Assembly: GCA_002435715.1 (NCBI GenBank)
Contig: DISD01000050.1
Coordinates: forward strand, 3,839 to 27,713
Length of the DNA stretch: 23,875 nt
Source: Rhodospirillaceae bacterium UBA6219
Lineage (GTDB): Bacteria > Pseudomonadota > Alphaproteobacteria > Rhodospirillales > Magnetospirillaceae
Direction: 5' to 3'
Positions 23,078 to 23,875 of the stretch are shown here, one piece after another. Below the pieces are notes generated by a model, which ran no database searches, was not told the DNA's origin, and saw nothing but the letters and a program-made list of their open reading frames with translations. The position numbers were made by a program, and so were the translations under genes. Positions within the stretch are counted from its first letter, which is position 1, and each line of letters opens with the position of its first letter.

Positions 23078-23875
23078 TTACTTCTTGGCGGCGCGGAACT
23101 TCGACCACGCCCGCGAACGGGCCCGGTCATAAGCCTTGCCGGCCGGCAGCGGCGGGGTGATCATCTTGGCGCGGACGTCGTCCGACGGGAAGATCACCGG
23201 GTCCTTGGCCATTTCCGCGTCGACCATGGGCAGCGATTCCGGCACCGCGTTGGCATAACCGGTTTCGTTGGTGATCTCGGCGACGATGTCGGGGCGCAAG
23301 ATGAAGTTGATGAAGGCGTGGGCCGCTTCGGCATGGGGCGCGTCGGCGGGGATGGCCATCACGTCGATGTTCACCAGCGCACCTTCCTTGGGGATGGTGA
23401 TGCCGATGTTCTGCTTCTTCTTGGCGGCGGCGGCGCGGGTGCGCGACTGCACCAGGTCCCCCACGTAACCCAAGGACAGGCAGATGTCGCCATTGGCCAG
23501 ATCCGAACGGTACTTTTCCGAATGGATGTAACGATAATTCGGACGCAATGCGGTCAGGGCCTCCATGGCCGCCTTCAGATTGTCCTCGGTCTGCTCGTTG
23601 GGGTTCTTGCCCATGAACATCTGGATGGCGGGGACCGCTTCCGAGGGGGTGTCCAGCAAGGCGACGCCACAGGACTTGAACTTGCTGAGCACCGCCGGGT
23701 CGAACAGCATGGCCCAGGAATCGACCGGCGCGTCGGGCATGATCTTCTTGATGGCGTCGATGTTGTAGCCGAAACCGGTGGCCGCCAGCATGTAGGGAAC
23801 GCCATAGGCATTGCCCGGATCGGAGACGGTCAGGCTTTTCATCACCGACTTGTCCAGACCGGCGGCGTTGGGGAT
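23078..23875 (-). CDS. potF: Periplasmic putrescine-binding protein PotF, C-terminal part (5' end outside window)
   Basis: The frame is open to the window edge with no start; about 265 of some 360 residues are present. Strong resemblance to E. coli PotF: YGVPYMLAATGFGYNID, APVDSWAMLFDP, FKSCGVALLDTPSE, LRPNYRYIHSEKYRSDLANGDIC, IGITIPKEGALVNIDVMAIPADA, NFILRPDIVAEI, YANAVPES, and VRAKMITPP at the end. It delivers polyamine to the PotGHI complex. Signal peptide and N-terminal lobe lie beyond base 23875. The pairing with PotG/H/I supports a putrescine-type importer; the exact polyamine is not certain. Confidence 0.95.
   Translation of the reverse strand: MPNAAGLDKSVMKSLTVSDPGNAYGVPYMLAATGFGYNIDAIKKIMPDAPVDSWAMLFDPAVLSKFKSCGVALLDTPSEAVPAIQMFMGKNPNEQTEDNLKAAMEALTALRPNYRYIHSEKYRSDLANGDICLSLGYVGDLVQSRTRAAAAKKKQNIGITIPKEGALVNIDVMAIPADAPHAEAAHAFINFILRPDIVAEITNETGYANAVPESLPMVDAEMAKDPVIFPSDDVRAKMITPPLPAGKAYDRARSRAWSKFRAAKK

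Noticed and set aside
1..23875. CRISPR array, phage or defence island
   Set aside because: No regularly spaced short repeats, no cas, integrase, restriction or phage genes were found; all frames with clear motifs are metabolic, transport or signalling genes.

Overview
The window looks like chromosomal DNA of a GC-rich alphaproteobacterium, most likely Rhodospirillales and close to Magnetospirillum. This rests on protein style (class I PHA synthase, class II DAHP synthase, an RpoH-type sigma factor, BluB, a PotFGHI-type transporter) and on two families of structured intergenic repeats. The lineage is an inference; there is no rRNA or other marker gene. Genes are densely packed on both strands, many pairs are convergent, and I see no insertion sequence, phage gene, tRNA, rRNA or CRISPR array.

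Layout. 1-2327 (+): the C-terminal part of a PHA synthase, a single FliN-like flagellar switch gene, and a small transaldolase flanked by two copies of repeat R1. 2328-5146 (-): a protein of the agmatine/peptidylarginine deiminase family that lacks the catalytic motifs, a 540-bp gene-poor stretch ending in a strong terminator, and a class II DAHP synthase. 5295-5933 (+): a SAM methyltransferase whose end overlaps the convergent gene. 5928-8272 (-): a DUF2235 alpha/beta-hydrolase fused to a LecA-like domain, and bluB. 8328-12991: a ChaC-like gene and a periplasmic-binding-domain histidine kinase (+) facing a Cache-domain histidine kinase (-). 13103-16258: an MFS transporter (+), an atypical RpoH-like sigma factor (-) and, divergent from it, an OxyR-like regulator (+). 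16393-19858: a four-CBS/PAS/GGDEF/EAL protein (-) divergent from a protein with HPt-like and receiver-like domains that both lack the phospho-acceptor residue (+). 20009-23875 (-): a putrescine/polyamine ABC transporter operon (potF, potG, potH, potI order) with a small cysteine-rich gene coupled at its end.

How the genes work together. Clear functional units are the polyamine transporter operon and the central-metabolism genes (transaldolase, which makes or uses erythrose-4-phosphate, and DAHP synthase, which consumes it). The rest is signalling: two histidine kinases without nearby response regulators, a c-di-GMP enzyme next to a phosphorelay-like pseudo-protein, and a divergent pair of stress-type regulators sharing a 107-bp AT-rich control region.

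Most interesting points: an OxyR homologue in which the peroxidatic cysteine is glycine while the resolving cysteine is kept; an RpoH-like sigma with an altered region 2.4; pseudo-enzyme and pseudo-signalling proteins; the hydrolase-lectin fusion; a factor-independent terminator embedded in the coding sequence of a convergent gene; and two repeat families with compensatory changes in their stems. I did not find an unmistakable new multi-gene defence or biosynthetic system.
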